The notes below the pieces were generated by a model that was given only the letters and a program-made list of their open reading frames with translations, was not told where the DNA came from and searched no databases. From Malania oleifera (Eukaryota; Streptophyta; Magnoliopsida; Santalales; Ximeniaceae), in assembly GCF_029873635.1 (NCBI RefSeq), contig NC_080419.1, positions 67,905,323 through 67,969,322 of the forward strand: a stretch of DNA of 64,000 nucleotides, written 5' to 3'. Below, one piece after another: positions 24,264-36,235 of the stretch. The translations under genes and the position numbers were made by a program. Position 1 is the stretch's first letter. Every line of letters begins with the position of its first letter.

Positions 24264-24657
24264 CCCCACATGCCAGCACGTGAAGATTATTTCAGGCTTG
24301 TTTCTGGCCTGCATTGTTTGAATCCCTGTATAAACATATTATTGAAGTTTTTGTATGTCTTTTGTCCAAAAATCTCACCTTTTTTAGTTGCTCATGTGCA
24401 GCACGTAGAGAGTGATTGTTTGATACTTCCTGAAGCTGTTTGTCAATGTTTATTGAGTTTATTGTGGCTGAAACAGTGGTGCTTGCTGTGATAGTGATTC
24501 ATTCATCATGTGCTCATGGTTTCCTCCAGTTATCGAAGGTTGTGTGATCTGGGATGGAGTCTGTGAATTCCAAAAGCATGTTGTTTAGTGTGTATTTGTA
24601 ATTTGCTACTGTATCGAAGTTGTCTGTGAGTTGGGATGGAGTCCCTAAATCCCAATA

Positions 24658-27600
24658 GTGTTTCCCTCCTCAGTGTCTTGCTCAGGTGACCAACATACTA
24701 TAAGTATCTCAGGGGAGCATTCAAGGTTCCTGCAATATCAGGCATCCCAACAAGCATCTAATCACGTTGCATCTTTCACTTATAAAGGTAATCCTACAGT
24801 TTGTATGTCATCTACCATCTACCACACCAGTCCTTGGGTTATAGACCAGCTACTAACCATGTGAGAAGTGTCAAAACCTTCTTTCTTGCCCTCCATTATG
24901 CTAAAAATCTAAGTGAAGTTGCCCTTGTTGATTTATCCACTGCTATAATTAAGGAGATAAATAGTAAATCCAACTCTCTCCATCTCTTTTTTCTCTTCTG
25001 TATATTCCAAAATCCCCCTTCAATCTAATGTCTGCTAGTAAAACTAAAAAGTAAATAAATTGTTTTGTAACCTTCTTTCTAGGATCTAAAGACAAGGAAG
25101 ACAATCGACACAAGACGTTAGGATGGTGGACTTTACCACTTTGAGTCACTTTCTCCTCTGATTGCCTATGGTTTTGTTGCTACACCACATCAAATCCATT
25201 GCCACCTTGGTCATCCATCATTAGACAAGTTAAAACAACTAGTTCATACTTTGAGTTCTATGTCTAATCTTGAGTGTGAGTCTCGTCAACTAGGAAAGCA
25301 TCATTGTGTTCCTTCTATTTGCAAGTCAAGAAACGGGTGGTTAGCCTTTTCATGTTAGTCCATTCTAATGTTTGAGGTCCTAGTCATGTCGTGTCAAAGT
25401 TTTGGGGGGGGGGGGGGGGTTGGTACTTTGTTACATTTGTCCACGACTACTCCAAAATGAGTTATGTAATGAAAGACCATTCTGAGCCGTTAATTATCTT
25501 TTGTGCCTCTTGTTCTCAAATTGGGACTCAATTTGATGACATTTAGGATACTTCATAGTGATAATGCTAAGGAGTACTTCAGTACTCAATTCACGAACTA
25601 TATGAATAACTCGAGTACGATCCATCAATCATCATGTGCCCACACTCCACAACAGAATGGAGTTGCAGAGTAGAATAAAAAACATATTCTTGAAGTCATT
25701 CAAACCCTATTGTATCAAATAAATGTCCCCAAAGTTTTTTGAAGTGATATCGTGCTCAGTGCTTCCTCTCTCATGGATAAAATGCCATCCTCCATCCTTG
25801 GTGGTAAAAATACCAAAATTCAGTTGTATTCCCTAAGGCTCCTTTGTTCTCACTTCCTTCTCATCTATTCGATTGTCTATCCTTTGTCCATCCATTAAGT
25901 CTAGGAACAAAGAAGTCAGATCCTTGTGCTATCAAATGTATTTACAGAGGCTATTCTTGTACTCAAAAGGGATATTGATGTTGTAGTCCTGCTTTACATC
26001 AATAATTTTCTATACTAATGTCACCTTTCCTAAGTTCACACCATACTATTCTGATTCCTTGAGTTTTCTTGACCTTGATGAGTCCCTTCCTCTACCTAGC
26101 CTTCTAGATCCTAACCTATTATCTCCAACCCAACCCTCCTACATCTTCATCCATTTTGAGTCATCATGCTTGAATCACCCAATTTGCAATTGTACGATTC
26201 CTCCTACATCTTCATCCAGTTTGACTCCTCATCGCTTGGATCGTCCCAATTTGTAGGTATACGCATCGCAACTCAAGGGAGGTGAGCTTCCTCAATCTTC
26301 CACTTCTAAGCCTCTAGTCTCCTATTTCTCTAGATTGATCATGCTATTGATGTTTGAAAAGGTAAATGCACTTGTACCCAACATCTAATCTCTAATTTTT
26401 TTGTTATGATTTCTTAATACCCGTATTGTTTCATTAGTACTCTATCTATCGTCAATCTTCCAAATCTATTTTTGAAGCCTTGTCCCATTCTAGGCGAAGG
26501 TCTCCAGTAATTGAAGAGATGGATGCACTATATAAGACAATGATACTTGGGAGTTGGTACCTCTTCCTCTTGATAAGTCTATGGTTGGTTGTCATGGGGT
26601 GTATACCGTGAAGGTCAATCCAGATGATTCCATGGCTCAACTGAAGGCCCACCTTGTTGCCAAGGGGCATACTTAAGTGTATGATTTGGATTATTCAAAC
26701 ATATTCTCCCTGGTCTCCAAACTTGCCTTTATGCATTTCTTCATTTCCTTAGCCACCACTTATCACTGCCACTGCATTAGTTAGATGTGAGGAATGCCTT
26801 CCTACATGCTAATCTTCAAGAAGAGATCTAAATGGAGGAACTACTTGAGTTTGTTACTCAAGTGGAGTCAGGCCAATTATGTCAACTCAAGAAATCATTA
26901 TATGGTTTAAAACAGTCTCAGAGCATGGTTTAGTTGATTCAGTGTTGTAGTACTAGAGTTTGGCCTCTGACAATGTGCAATAGATCACTTTGTATTTTAT
27001 CTTTATACTCCATTCGACTAGATTCATCTTATTGTCTATGTGGATGATATTGTGATTACTGGTGATGTTGACCAAAGCAATCGAGGCCTAAAACATTTCA
27101 TACAAAATAAGTTTCAGACGAAGGATTAATACCATTGAAGTACTTTTTGGGTATAAAAGTATCGAGATCTCATATAGGAACCATCGTGTCACAGAGGAAG
27201 TATTTTCTTGATCTTTTAAATGAGATTGGGCTGTTGGGATCCAAACCTATTGATACACTTGCAGATCCTATTAGTTAGTGCCAATGTGGATGATTTGTTG
27301 CTTGACCCTAGACGGTGTCAGAGACTTGTTGGAAAATTGAATTATCTCGCAATCACTTGACCGGATATATCTTTCGCAATAAGTATAGTGAGTTATTTTC
27401 TTGATTCTCCGAAAAAAAGTCATCAGGATGCAGTAATTCACATCTAGAGATATCTTAAGGTGCCCCTAGGAGAGGTCTCATATATCAAGATTGAGGTCAC
27501 ACTCATATTCAGAGAGAGAGAGAGAGAGAGATTGTGTGAACAGAAGATCCACAACCAGATACTATATCGTTGTTGGTGGTAATTTGGTTTCTAGAAAGAG

Positions 27601-27960
27601 TAAGAAACGAACTATGGTGGCCGAGTCAAGTGCTAAATTAGAGTACAAGGTCAAGGCAACATATGAACTTGTTTGGTTGAAGAACATATTAGAAGAACTA
27701 GGTTTTCCATAGTCTCAGTCTATAGAGTCGATGTGTGATAAACAAGCTGCTATTCATATTGCCTCCAACCTAGTTTTCATAAGCAGATGAAACCCATTTA
27801 AGTTGATTGCCACTTTTTTCAGGAGAAACTTGTGTAGGAGCTCATGACAACCACTCTTGAAGTCTAATTTGCAGCTTGTTGATTTATTCACTAAAGCTTT
27901 GGGTGATGCTCATGTTGAATTCATTTGTAACAAGGTAGGAGCAAATGGTATATATGCTCC
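24658..27960 (+). pseudogene. Copia element A gag-pol pseudogene
   Basis: Frames must be switched often, but the domain order is clear. The gag end and protease start (SPWVID) lie at 24658-24860. A pre-integrase motif (HLGHPSLDKLKQL) and integrase traces follow at 25195-25720, then the integrase C-terminus (CIYRGYSCTQKGY) near 25935-25980. Reverse transcriptase runs from NDTWELVPLP to the active-site block IVYVDDIVITGD at about 26535-27070. The RT end and RNase H follow at 27300-27950. Most of gag is missing between the leader and 24658. A poly-G run at 25404-25420 interrupts integrase. It lies in antisense to the lipase gene inside its large intron. Confidence 0.88.
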
Positions 27961-27965
27961 AACTT

Positions 27966-27975
27966 GCGGGGGGAG
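27966..27975 (+). other. Polypurine tract of Copia element A
   Basis: GCGGGGGGAG immediately precedes the TG of the 3' LTR, the expected site for plus-strand priming. Confidence 0.8.
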
Positions 27976-28185
27976 TGTTAATGGTTATTTTGGTCATTTA
28001 GCATTATCAGATTGTGCTAGTGTTATGTTGGTAAGTGTGAGTTAGCAAGGGTATTATGGTCATTGACATGTACTTCACATATATTATAAGTAGAGGTAGA
28101 GAGACCTATCACTATTCCATTCTATTCAATTATTCAATAGTGCTATTATCGTCTATTAATGAGCATCAATTAGTACAAAAATGAT
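27976..28185 (+). mobile_element. Copia element A, 3' LTR
   Basis: The segment starts TGTTAATGGTTATTTTGG like the 5' LTR at 23709. The right end is uncertain because the sequence passes directly into the truncated LTR of a second Copia element. Confidence 0.75.
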
Positions 28186-29707
28186 GTTCATTATGGCGCA
28201 TATGAGATATATTATAAATAGAGAGGGGATGTTTCACTGTTTTAAGTTTTCCAATTTACTAAAATCCTATTAACCAAAACCTAAAATACTAGACAGCCAT
28301 TATCACCTCCAAAGCAAACCCTAAATTCCTCAGCCTATGCTATTTATCACCCTAGGAGGGCTGTCAACACCATGGAAGATCCAAACCAACTGCAGCAGTC
28401 ACTGAAAAATTGCTGGAAGAACTGCCAGATCAGAACCACAAGATCCCCGCAATTTTTTGAAAACCAACACAATAGTTGCCCCAGAGAGTGCCCATTGTAG
28501 GTGCCAGAAAGATCATTGCTGGCAGTGGCCCCCTCCCCCCTGCGCCTCACACACTGATTGCAGGTTGACAGTTCCAACACCAATCACTGGCGTATGAGGC
28601 TTCATAGAAGTGTGTTTTTTATCCAATATGATTCCTCATGGCTTGCATTCTCCTGCAGACCATTGGAGGTACCAAGTCGGTTGCAATGATTTCTAGCCCA
28701 AATTACATTTTTGAAGTTACATTCTTTTTGGTTTGCTCACAGTCAATTGAGTGCACTGTTAATGAGTGGTTGATACCTCCAAAGTCTGATTGCCAGTGTT
28801 AGTCGAGGCCATTGCAGGAGCAATCACTATGTCATTGTGTTTGAGATTCAATCCATTGATGTGATTGTTTATCTTGTTCATTGTTGGTCATGTTTTTGTT
28901 TGTTGGGATACAGTCTATGAATCCCAAAAGTTTGATTCCCTTATCAATTTCTGCAAATTACAACTGACACCGTGTTAAGTTTTCCAATTTACTAAACCCT
29001 ATTAAAATGGTATCAAAGCATTGTCCCATAACCTAAAAGACTAGAGAGCCACTATCACCATCAAACCAAACCCTAAATCCCTCAGCCTATGCTATCTATC
29101 ACCCTAGGAGAGCTGTCGACACCATGGCAGATCCAAACCAACTGCAGCATTTGCTGGAAAATTGCTGGATGACACTGCCAGATCAGAACCACAAGATACC
29201 TGCAATTTTTTGAAAGCCAACACAATAGTTGCCTACGGACAGTGCCCACTGTAGGTGCCAGAAAGATCGTTGCTAGCAGTGCCCCCAAGCACCCTCACAC
29301 CCTGATCGCAGGCCGACAGCTCCAAGCCTCCAACACCATTCACTGACATATGAGGCTCCGTAGAAGCGTGTTTTTTATCCAATATGACTCCTCATGGCTT
29401 CAATCCTCCTGTAGACCATGATCACAAGTCGATTGCTATGATACCTAGCCGAAAGTTACATTAGTTATGATTGCTTGCTCGCAGTTAATTGGGTGCTTAA
29501 TGAGTGGTTTGTACCTCCAAAGTCTGATTGCTAGTGGCAGTCGAGGCCATTAGGTGCTGGAGCAATCGCTGTCATTGTGTTTGAGATTCAATCCATTGGT
29601 GTGATTGTTTATGTTGTTCAATCTTGGTCATGTTTCTGTTTGTTGGGATACAGTCCATGAATCCCAAAAGTTGGATTCCTTCATTGTTTCTGCAAATCAC
29701 AACTGAC
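28186..29707 (+). repeat. Copia element B: truncated LTR and duplicated leader
   Basis: Bases 28239-28968 and 28971-29707 are direct copies of the same leader (LTR tail, AAACCCTAAAT, ACACCATGG, AACTGCAGCA, GGGATACAGTC and so on). Only the second copy keeps a primer-binding site. The LTR tail resembles 33470-33545, the presumed 3' LTR. No open gag frame starts in the leader. Confidence 0.8.
29008..29020 (+). other. Primer-binding site (initiator tRNA-Met type)
   Basis: TGGTATCAAAGCA follows the LTR tail directly. It differs by one base from TGGTATCAGAGC, the usual complement to plant initiator tRNA-Met used by Copia elements. Confidence 0.8.
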
Positions 29708-32700
29708 AAATTGAATGAAATAATTATTTGCACAGGTAAGGCTATTGAGATCTATTTAATAGGCTTAGGCAACTCCAAACACCTATTTCAATCTAGACCT
29801 AGAGACAACAAGTGTAAAGAGATATGGATTCAAGGAGATGCGTTCATTGCCTCACTTTTGTGGAACACAATGAAATCTCAGATTGTATGAATGTGAATGC
29901 GGCTTGATGTGTGTCAGGAGAATTAGGACAGTGTCAAACTTCTATATTCTAGTAACCTAGCATGTATGTACAATCTTTCCCTTGAGTATTTCCAATTACA
30001 CAGGGAGATAGAAGTGTCACTGCGTATTTCACTGAGATGAAGTGTATGTACGAGGAAGTCAACATTGTGCAGCCCATAACGACTGACACCCGTGAGATTC
30101 AAGACAGAACAGATGATAATTCTTTAAAGCCTAGCAGGTATGAAACCCAAATCTGAACAATTCTAATATCAGATTCTCAATAGGGCAGAACTACCTTATT
30201 TTGTTGATGTTTACTCTCATACACTTTGTGCCTCCTCCGGCATTCATTGCAACTTCTAGTTTGAGTTTCCCAAGTTCTGGTTTCAAGAAGTCTGCATTTG
30301 TCACAAATTGTAGCTCCAACAATCAATCGAGTAGCAACAGACATTCCTGCGGTTGTTGGAGTAATAATGGAGGAAGAAATGGTAGACCCTTACATGTCAC
30401 CAATATAGCCATCAAAAGTTCCACCCCTACTGGTTCGACTATTGGAGAGCAGCATGCCATACCTGCATCAAAGGAAGAGTATTCAAAGTTCCCGTAGTAT
30501 CAAGCATCACAACAAGCATCTCCTATTGCATCCCTTGTTTCCATTATCTTTTCAAAACTAAAACTTACCTCACTTTACGGGAATAAGGATGGTAATCCCT
30601 ACATTCCTAGATCCTTCTTTAATTTCACGTCTTTTAGCAAGATTTCGGAATCAACGAATTCTTCCCTAACCTTCTTTCTTTTTATGCATTCAGGCTTCAA
30701 AGGAAAGAAAGGCAATTGGAGAAGGATGTGAGATCAGAGAGATACTTTGAGTCACTATCTCCTTATGCCACCTGTGCCACGCCACTTCAAATCCAGCCTC
30801 ATCTCAGCCATCCTTCAACTTCAAGTTAACAGTTGGTTCTTTACTTGAGTTATATGTCTAGTTTGAAGTGTGAGTCTTGTCAATTGGGAAAGCAGCATCA
30901 AATTCCATTTGCTTCTAGAGTCAATAAATGGCAGCACCTTTACTTTATTCCATACTGATATTTAGGGCAGTCTCAGTCATGTCATATCAGAGTTCGGTTT
31001 GAGATAGGGTCAGTCTCAATCACGTTGTGTCAAAGTTTGATATATTTTGTTGCATTTATTGATGACTACTCAAGGGTAACTTGGATTTATTTAACAATCT
31101 TTCCGGGATTTTAATATCTTTTATGCTATTAATCCAAAATAAAGACTCAATTTAATACCCTCAAAATACTTAGAACTTCAGCACCTAATTGACTACCCAT
31201 ATAACTAATACGGAATGATTCAACACTCGTCTTGTGCACTCACATCACAACAAAATGGAGTTGCAAAGAGAAAAAAGAGAAATATCCTTTAAGTCACTTG
31301 CACCTAATCATATCATATGAATGTCAGAGAAATGCTCAATAGTGCCTCCCCTTATCACTTTGTCCTTGGTGTTAAAACATCATAATCTATTCTCTTCCCT
31401 GGTACTCCATTGTTCCCATTACCTTATCATTTATTTGGGTATTATTTCTCCATCAATAACTCTTTAAGGGATGGATCTGAGTTGTTAATTTGGATCTACG
31501 TGCCCTTGGGTGTTTTTTTGGGCCAACTCAAAAAACGCATCACTGTAACAATCCTACTTTGCATCATTTCTTTATCTTTGATAATGCTACCTTCTTTGAG
31601 TCTACATGAGTCTTGCTGATCTTGACGAGTCCTTTTCTCCACCTAGTACTCCTTATTTAGGCTAATTATCTCTGCTTAGTCATTCTCCTGAGTCTTAATC
31701 TTGGTTGAGTCCTAGTCACTTGGACCATCTTGACTTGTAGGTGTAAATACAACACCAACTCCAATGACATTTTCCTCTTGAGCCTAAAGTTGTGCAAATT
31801 AGTTTCTTTGCCTAATGCCTCCCACGATATCAAGCCGACCTCTAACTTTGTTCATTATAACCTTTTATCACCTATTCTAGGCAAAGTTGCAATGGATGAA
31901 TAGATGCATGCATTACACGAAAATGATACTTGGGAGCTTGTGCCACAACCTACTAATAATTTTGTTGTGGATACTGACAAGTATGTCGTCGGACGTTAAT
32001 GGGTGCACACCATAAAGGTCAATCATGATGGTTTAGTGCCTCACCAAAAGGCCTTGTAGCTTATGGGTATACTTAGATATATGGATACTAACACATTCTC
32101 CCCGGTTCCTAAATCCTAAAGTTACATTGATTCATCATTTTATCTCTTAGACACCACCCTATCTTTGTTTGCATTAGTAGGATGTAAAGGACATTTTTTC
32201 TACAATCTAGTTTTCAAAAGGAGCTTATTTCCTAATAAGGTCTAAAGCAATCTCTTATAGCATGGTTTGGTAGGTTCGGTGCAATAATGCTCAATTTTGG
32301 CCTTCAAAGATGTGTGATGCATCACTCTATATTCCACAAACACATTGCTGCTAGTAGTATTTTGCTAGTTGTGTATGTGGGTGATATTTTTATTGTTGGC
32401 TAAGATAAAAGTGGTACATGCCACCTGAGGCGTTTTTTGTAAACGAAGTTTCAAGAATTGTTGAAATACTTCTGGGGCATAGAAGTATCCAAATCTCATA
32501 TAAGGATCATCCTATCACAGAGGAAGTATGTCTTGGATCTTTGGGACGGTAATAGGTTATTGGGTTCCAAGGTTTTTGACAACCATAGATCCTTAGTCGC
32601 TAGACATGGGTGACTTGTTCGGAAGTTAAGCAGTCTCACAGTCACTCAAATAAACATATCTTTCGCAACAAATATTATGAGTTAATTCCTTGAATCTCCC

Positions 32701-33360
32701 CCAAACAAGTCATTTGCGATGTCATCCGTATATGACAATACTTGAATGGTGCATTGAGGAGAGAACACTTGTATAGTATGGGATCAGACTCATGTTCAAG
32801 GATAGACCAATGCAAATTAGGCTAGGTCACCCTTTAAGAGAAGACTCACTACCCATTTGTTGATGGTAACTTGATATACTAGAAAGGTAGATACAAACTA
32901 ATCGCATAGTCAAGTGTTGATCGCATAGTCAAGCACTAAGTCTGAGTATAGGGCTATCATCCATACCCATACAACATATTAAATGTTTGGCTGAAGGACA
33001 TGCTAGAAGAACTTGGTTTTCCACATTCCCTACTCACGGAGTTGATGTGTGGTAATCAAGCTGCTATTCATATTGCCTAAAATCCACTTTTTCATGAATA
33101 TAAAACGTATTCAGGTTGATATTTTGTTTGGAATAAGCTTAAGCAGAAGCTTACGACAACCACTAATACGGAATCAAGGTACCAACTAGGTTTCCCCCAA
33201 GAGACATCCACTGATTAAAGCTAGGAACTTCTATGATGGAGGTGTCAAATTTGAATCCTGGGAAGGGTAAGAAAGGGGTATAAGATGGGAGATGGGCTAC
33301 TTTCTATTGTGTAACCCATGCCTAGCGTGGACCTCCAAAAGAACCAACTAGCCAATTTGT
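29708..33360 (+). pseudogene. Copia element B gag-pol pseudogene
   Basis: Gag traces occupy 29720-30120 (GKAIEIYLIGLGNSKHL, DAFIASLLWNTMKSQI). A cysteine-poor zinc-knuckle relic follows at 30310-30480. Pre-integrase and integrase remnants lie at 30780-31300 with a HQPHLSHPST-like phrase; RT remnants at 31910-32480 include NDTWEL and a VYVGDIF relic of the active-site block; RNase H remnants run to about 33170. It carries more stops and frameshifts than element A, so it looks older or faster decayed. It lies in the same lipase intron and the same orientation as element A. Confidence 0.78.
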
Positions 33361-33399
33361 TAGCTAAACCTTCAGGGGTGCCTATGGGAGGTTCTTACA

Positions 33400-33550
33400 T
33401 GTTACTTTTTGTTATTACAATATGTTAGCATGCATGAGTTAGTAAAAGAACTGGGGTCATTATGATGTTGCTAAGTTATAATATTACTAGAGGGGAATCA
33501 ATTATTGTGTTAGGTTCTCCACCTTACTAAACTCTTTTAATAGAATTAAA
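33400..33550 (+). mobile_element. Copia element B, probable 3' LTR
   Basis: The segment starts TGTTACTTTTTGTTATTAC and ends with ACCTTACTAAACTCTTTTAA, which aligns with the LTR tail at 28190-28275. No target-site duplication could be defined because the 5' LTR is truncated. Confidence 0.6.
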
Positions 33551-33716
33551 ACTTTTGATAGCTATATTTAGTGCTTAGAATAATAATGTACCATGTTTTT
33601 GAACATTCATTGCAATTTGTGACTTGCTTGGAATTTATTGTTTAGTGGTAATTTTGTGATGAACAATTTGTCTTAACATTCTAAACCGTGTAGGGAGAAA
33701 AAGATCTTGTTCATAC

Positions 33717-33844
33717 CATTATCTCCAGGATTGCCATCAATTTGCATAAAAAGATCCCGAGCAGCCCCAACAATACCAGAGTGAGCATAGTGTGGAAAAG
33801 AAGAGACCACACTTTTCCTTACATTGGGGCAAATACAACTGCTG
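33717..33844 (-). CDS. Lipase gene exon (SSFPHY block)
   Basis: The donor is AATG|GTATGA. The acceptor lies in TTTACAGCAGCAG, so the start could be 33844, 33841 or 33838; all keep the phase. The peptide is SSCICPNVRKSVVSSFPHYA, HSGIVGAARDLFMQIDGNPG, DN plus one base. The family usually has SSFPHYGHSGIVEAAR here, so Gly-to-Ala and Glu-to-Gly changes are present. No stop or frameshift. It sits about 10.5 kb upstream of the GHSLGG exon. Confidence 0.92.
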
Positions 33845-35801
33845 CTGTAAACATGAACAAAAAATAATTTCAGTCCACCAATTCATTTAGAAGATCCCAT
33901 AAACTAGTCTAAATTGAGGAAAAATAAATTAATAAATTTAGCTAATGTGCACGAAAGCCTACTTTGTTCATAGAAAGAGACAAAATATTAAACATATGGA
34001 TGCAAACCAAATAAGAGATGTGCTAGACAGTATTTTAGAGTGGAAAATCATCTAGGAAAGAAGAAAAACTTGATATGCACACCATTAAAAATGCAGACTT
34101 CAAGGCTTAAAATAAGGAATAGCCTATTTACCCTCCGCCCCCCGCCCCCCCTTAAAAAAAACAAAAAAAAATTGACCACGCCCTTTGAAATACCAAAATA
34201 AAGCAGCTCATGCAAACCAATTATTTCACCTAAAACATCATTTTCTTCACATCATTATATGAGTATCCGATGGGGACTAGTCCTCAACTAAACAAAGTAA
34301 TAAGAACCTCAAGCTAACCCCAGCTCCTCCAGATGCAGCCATTCTGTTTCCATTATGCAGGCTCCCAACATTGGGATCTCCATCCCCAAACAAAGATAAG
34401 AAAACAGGCACAACAAGACTTCCTCCATAATCGGCCCTTTGTAATAAAGGGGGCAATCCTTTTGCTAACAACATTGATCTCAGTTTAATAATTAATATAT
34501 CCATTTCTAAATTAAATATCATACAAGTACAATAAAATTAACTGAGGAAGCCCAAAAGGATTAGCAACGAATAGAGAAATTGGTGGAATCTCAATTCTTG
34601 AGCATGTTGGGTGATTAGGCGGCAGTTGAAAGAGCTGCTCGAAATCTTACGAACAAGTGAAAAAAAAAGCCCTATATAATTTTTTTATTAGTAAAGGGAC
34701 TTTTTTATTTTCAATGAAACTCCTATCCTAGTCTTCGTTTTTCAACAGGACAACTAACCTTTATTTGCCAAAGAGTCGATTACCAAAGCTTCCTTAAATT
34801 GCACAAATTTGTGCCTAATAGACCCTTTGACTTTCAAAAACATATATAAATATGCTTAGTTTTATATCATTAAAAAGTAAATAAATTGGAAGCAACAGTT
34901 ATCCCTACCCCCCCCCCCCCAAAAAAAAAAAAAAGAGAATACCTTAGTCTTTGTGAGATTAAGAAAAATTGCAACAAACACATTTTTGGTCTCAATATCC
35001 AATAGCACATACCTTTTTTCAAAGGACTCAGAACTCATATGTAGCTTTTTAAAGCTCATTCCTAGAGAGAAAATAAAATAAAATAAATAAAAAGAATAGA
35101 AAAAAGAGAAACAAAGGGTTCATAGCAACAAGTTTTCTAATTAGGTGAATAATGTGAATAGTTTATCGTATTGTGTATCACAAGATACACTAAAATCTAT
35201 GTATTTTTTCCTTCTTTTCTTTTTGTCAAGTTAGATTAAAGAAAAAATGTATCATAACATATATTATATGGCGTATTATAAGTTTTGGACATGTGTACGT
35301 GTGTGTTTTTAACTTACAACACTTCATGGATAGATTAACATTGCACCCACTTTTACTATGCCAAAAGTGACCACACATTTTATTTTAAGTCAAGGGAAAT
35401 ACATTTTATTTTGAGCTGAAGGAAATTTTGTATCGTCAAAATTCCACAACTCTGTCACCCTATTCAATTGCAGCCAAAGACAAGGGTAACTCATTTTGCA
35501 CAAACACCTTCTACTACTTTCAAAGAATGCAGTGAGATCCCCCTCATGGGGATCCTTCCTTAGATACATAATTGACTTTGAATGAAGGTGAAAGAGGACA
35601 AAGGTGGCCTATGGCCCTATAGTGCTCTTAGATAAGTAGACATCATACCATCAATCATAACGTTAGTTTCCTCCCCTTCACCAAGATTTCTGGAGAAGGT
35701 TCTACATGCATTAGAAAGTATTTTCTAGCAGTTTGATTTCGAACAGAAGTATGGAGCTTAGTTCAGATGTCCTTAATGCACCATCATGTCCCAAGGAAAC
35801 A
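33845..35801. other. Lipase intron sequence, no element recognised
   Basis: AT-rich intronic DNA with C-runs near 34137-34151 and 34909-34920, the latter followed by poly-A. Frames at 34277-34522 and 34862-35059 have no recognisable content. Confidence 0.5.
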
Positions 35802-36235
35802 CTACTATAAAATCCTTGCCAACTGGAAATATTGCTCACTTAATTCTTCTCCATTAGCAGCCATCTTAATTCTAAAACGACATACTAATTTTTTGCCATT
35901 TAAGTAATATAAATATTCTCAGTCTAAGCAATTTATGATAAAAAAAAAAAGCCTTAAGTCCAGCTAGATGGGGTCAGCGACATGAATCCCTTTTTACCAA
36001 TCACCTAACCGAGGGAATCACTACTATAAAATCCTTGGCAACTGGAATAATAGCTCACTTAATTCTTCTTTATTAGCAGCCATCTTAATTCTAAAGGGAC
36101 ATACTAAATTTTTCCCATTAAAATTAAATAAATATTCTCAGTCTAAGCAATTTATGATAGAAAAACAAGCCTTAAGTCCAGCTAGATGGGGTCAGCGACA
36201 TGAATCCCTTTTTACCAATTCACCTAGCCGAGGGA
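35802..36235 (-). repeat. 219-bp tandem duplication spanning an RTE 3' end
   Basis: Bases 35802-36020 and 36021-36235 are direct copies; both contain CCTTAAGTCCAGCTAGATGG followed by GGTCAGCGACATGAATCCC. The shared right part is the 3' end of the antisense RTE LINE. The duplication therefore includes the LINE end and about 140 bp beyond it. Confidence 0.85.

Noticed and set aside
35970..36235. Possible tRNA-like text around GGGTCAGCGACATGAATCCC
   Set aside because: It is the conserved 3' end of the RTE LINE and forms no cloverleaf; the same text is duplicated with the LINE end.
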